A stretch of DNA of 7,851 bases from Gammaproteobacteria bacterium UBA1119 (GTDB lineage: Bacteria > Pseudomonadota > Gammaproteobacteria > Pseudomonadales > Azotimanducaceae), in NCBI GenBank assembly GCA_002313255.1, contig DCBA01000100.1:60244-68094 (forward strand), written 5' to 3'. Position 1 is the stretch's first letter. Each line of letters starts with the position of its first letter. A program made the position numbers and the translations under genes. Below are positions 6,600-7,851 of the stretch, piece after piece. The notes under the pieces were generated by a model. That model worked only from the letters and a program-made list of their open reading frames with translations. It was not told the origin of the DNA and ran no database searches.

Positions 6600-7490
6600 A
6601 TGGCAGATTCTCTCGACTTTTGGCCACCTGCGGCCGACCTAAGAAAGGCCGAAATTGGCTTTACATTTCGCGGCAACGATTACCTTGGACATTTGGTTGC
6701 TCCCTCGGAATCCACCGGACCACGACCTCTGGTATTGGTGATTCATAACTACCAGGGACTTAAGTTTTTCGATGTCGACGTCGCCGAATATCTAGCACGC
6801 GTCGGGTATGTGGGCTTGGCAATCGATTTATACGGCAATATCGTGCCCCCGGATCAACGTATTTTTCCCACCGACGAAAGCAAGATTCATGCCTTCCAGG
6901 CCAAGTGCTTCGAAGGAATGGTGGCAATGGATCACGATCACGAATTGTTCCGATCCCTGCTGCAAGAATGGCTCGATCGCGGGCGGTCGCACGAAACCGT
7001 TGATGCGAACTTGTCGCCGGCAGCTATCGGCTATTGTTTCGGCGGCGTCGCTGTCATCGAATGCGTTCGCGGCGGTCTCGACCTTGGAGGGGCGGTCTCT
7101 TTTCATGGACTGCTGCAAACGGGCGAAGATCCGAACCCGGAGCGATTTGGGATCCAACGGCCAACGGTCAAAACCTGCGCCAACAACTACAACACACGCA
7201 CAGTCTTAATGATCGAAAATGGCGCCGACGACGGTCTCGTACCAGACGAAAGTAAACAGCGTTTTTTTGAGGAGATGGACGAGGCCGGGGTCGATTGGGT
7301 TTTCCATCACCACGCCCGTACCCCGCACGGTTTTGCGTTGCCATCCACGCTCGGTGGTCCCGGTCGTTTGCACGCCGCAACGGATCGCCGTTCGACCACG
7401 AATATGTTGACTCTATTTCGCGAAATCTTTCCCGGAATTCCACAAAATGTGGTCGAGCACAATGCGGCAGGGACACGTATTCCCAAATAA
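6600..7490 (+). CDS. Dienelactone hydrolase family alpha/beta hydrolase
   Basis: I place the start at the ATG at 6600, giving 296 residues. The open frame extends further upstream to 6483, but that extension has no family resemblance. From residue 15 the protein follows the dienelactone hydrolase pattern: PRPLVLVIHNYQGL (41-54), then LARVGYVGLAIDLYG (65-79), the nucleophile elbow AIGYCFGG with Cys146, the acid in GADDGLVP (Asp211, or less likely Asp210), and the base in TPHGFALP (His243). The Cys-Asp-His triad is typical of this family, which opens lactones and hydrolyses related esters. The usual Glu after HE in the first loop is Asn50 here. A segment of about 50 residues (85-135) makes it longer than the roughly 235-residue classical enzyme. 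The substrate is unknown. It is divergent from the crotonase-dioxygenase pair, and its own ribosome site is weak. Confidence 0.9.
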   Translation: MADSLDFWPPAADLRKAEIGFTFRGNDYLGHLVAPSESTGPRPLVLVIHNYQGLKFFDVDVAEYLARVGYVGLAIDLYGNIVPPDQRIFPTDESKIHAFQAKCFEGMVAMDHDHELFRSLLQEWLDRGRSHETVDANLSPAAIGYCFGGVAVIECVRGGLDLGGAVSFHGLLQTGEDPNPERFGIQRPTVKTCANNYNTRTVLMIENGADDGLVPDESKQRFFEEMDEAGVDWVFHHHARTPHGFALPSTLGGPGRLHAATDRRSTTNMLTLFREIFPGIPQNVVEHNAAGTRIPK

Positions 7491-7568
7491 GAAGCTCGCT
7501 GTTAAGGTGATCGAAAGAAGCTTCTATGTGGTATCGGTTGTCGCTGAGCGCGCGGTCGACGTTATTTT
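7491..7568. other. Intergenic gap before the DUF418 gene
   Basis: The 78 bases hold a perfect palindrome AGAAGCTTCT (7516-7525) with no loop and no T run. I see no terminator, so read-through from the hydrolase gene into the membrane-protein gene is possible. Confidence 0.4.
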
Positions 7569-7851
7569 ATGAGCAATCCTCACGCGCAACCCGTCAGCGA
7601 AGCTAACCGAATCCTATCCCTCGACGTGCTTCGTGGCTTTGCGCTACTCGGCATCCTGCTGCTCAATATTGTGGGGATGGGTATGCATTCCGCGAGCTAC
7701 TTTTCGCCGGACCTACACGCCGCCGACGGAATCAGCGAACTACCCATAAACCTAGCCGTCTGGGCCACTGTCGATGTTCTCTTTGAAGGCGCCATGCGGG
7801 CGCTCTTTTCCATGCTGTTCGGCGCCTCGATCGTGCTCTTGGCAACAGGAC
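7569..7851 (+). CDS. DUF418 / YeiB-type membrane protein (partial, N-terminal 94 residues)
   Basis: The frame opens at ATG 7569 and runs off the right edge. An in-frame TGA at 7545-7547 excludes a longer version, and no ATG or GTG lies between. The start MSNPHAQPVSEANRILSLDV leads into LRGFALLGILLLNIVGMGM, the N-terminal signature (R-x-x-SLD-x-LRG-x-ALLGILLLN) of the DUF418/YeiB group. This contains the first membrane helix. A second hallmark, LFEGAMRALFSMLFGASIVLL, lies just before the edge and contains the next helix. These proteins are polytopic inner-membrane proteins distantly related to membrane acyltransferases, with no established substrate. The rest of the gene, including the DUF418 domain proper, is outside the window. 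There is no obvious Shine-Dalgarno sequence (the leader is ACGTTATTTT). It lies 78 bases after the hydrolase gene on the same strand, and a functional link is not shown. Confidence 0.87.
   Translation, partial: MSNPHAQPVSEANRILSLDVLRGFALLGILLLNIVGMGMHSASYFSPDLHAADGISELPINLAVWATVDVLFEGAMRALFSMLFGASIVLLATG

Noticed and set aside
7516..7525. AGAAGCTTCT palindrome as a terminator or operator
   Set aside because: It is a ten-base palindrome without a loop or T tract; such matches are common by chance.

Overview
The window looks like ordinary chromosome from a Gram-negative bacterium. I infer an aerobic, probably marine, gammaproteobacterium-like heterotroph. The case rests on an outer-membrane DUF5916 beta-barrel protein with a SPOR domain, a tRNA gene that encodes its own CCA end, and a group of aerobic acyl-CoA and hydrolase genes. 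There are no phage, transposon, integrase or CRISPR genes. The taxonomic guess is inference only, because no marker gene is present.

Left block (1-3868, minus strand). Three genes read leftwards in tight succession. First is a 958-residue exported protein (signal peptide, SPOR domain, linker, CBM9-like domain, DUF5916 barrel). Next, after a 27-base gap, is a PPOX-class flavin/F420-type split-barrel protein. Last is a small protein that begins at a GTG overlapping the PPOX stop codon (GTGA) and runs off the left edge. The spacing argues for one operon. The fusion of SPOR to DUF5916 is the most unusual thing in the window.

Middle (3869-4195). A single plus-strand tRNA-Arg (anticodon ACG) lies between the two minus-strand blocks, with a possible extended -10 promoter in front of it. 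It runs divergently from the DUF5916 gene and convergently with the dioxygenase gene. I found no convincing terminator on its 3' side.

Right block (4196-7851). An enoyl-CoA hydratase/isomerase-family gene with a strong ribosome binding site is followed, on the minus strand, by a phytanoyl-CoA dioxygenase-family gene. Divergent from them across a 170-base intergenic region is a dienelactone hydrolase-family gene. After it come 78 bases and the start of a DUF418/YeiB-type membrane protein that is cut by the right edge. The first three suggest a small catabolic locus that hydroxylates, hydrates or isomerises, and hydrolyses an unknown acyl or lactone-like substrate. The proteins are recognisable at family level but their substrates are not.

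I see no clearly new biological system. The points worth following are the SPOR-DUF5916 architecture and its operon partners, the extra N-terminal region of the dioxygenase, and the altered active-site positions in the crotonase and the dienelactone hydrolase homologue.
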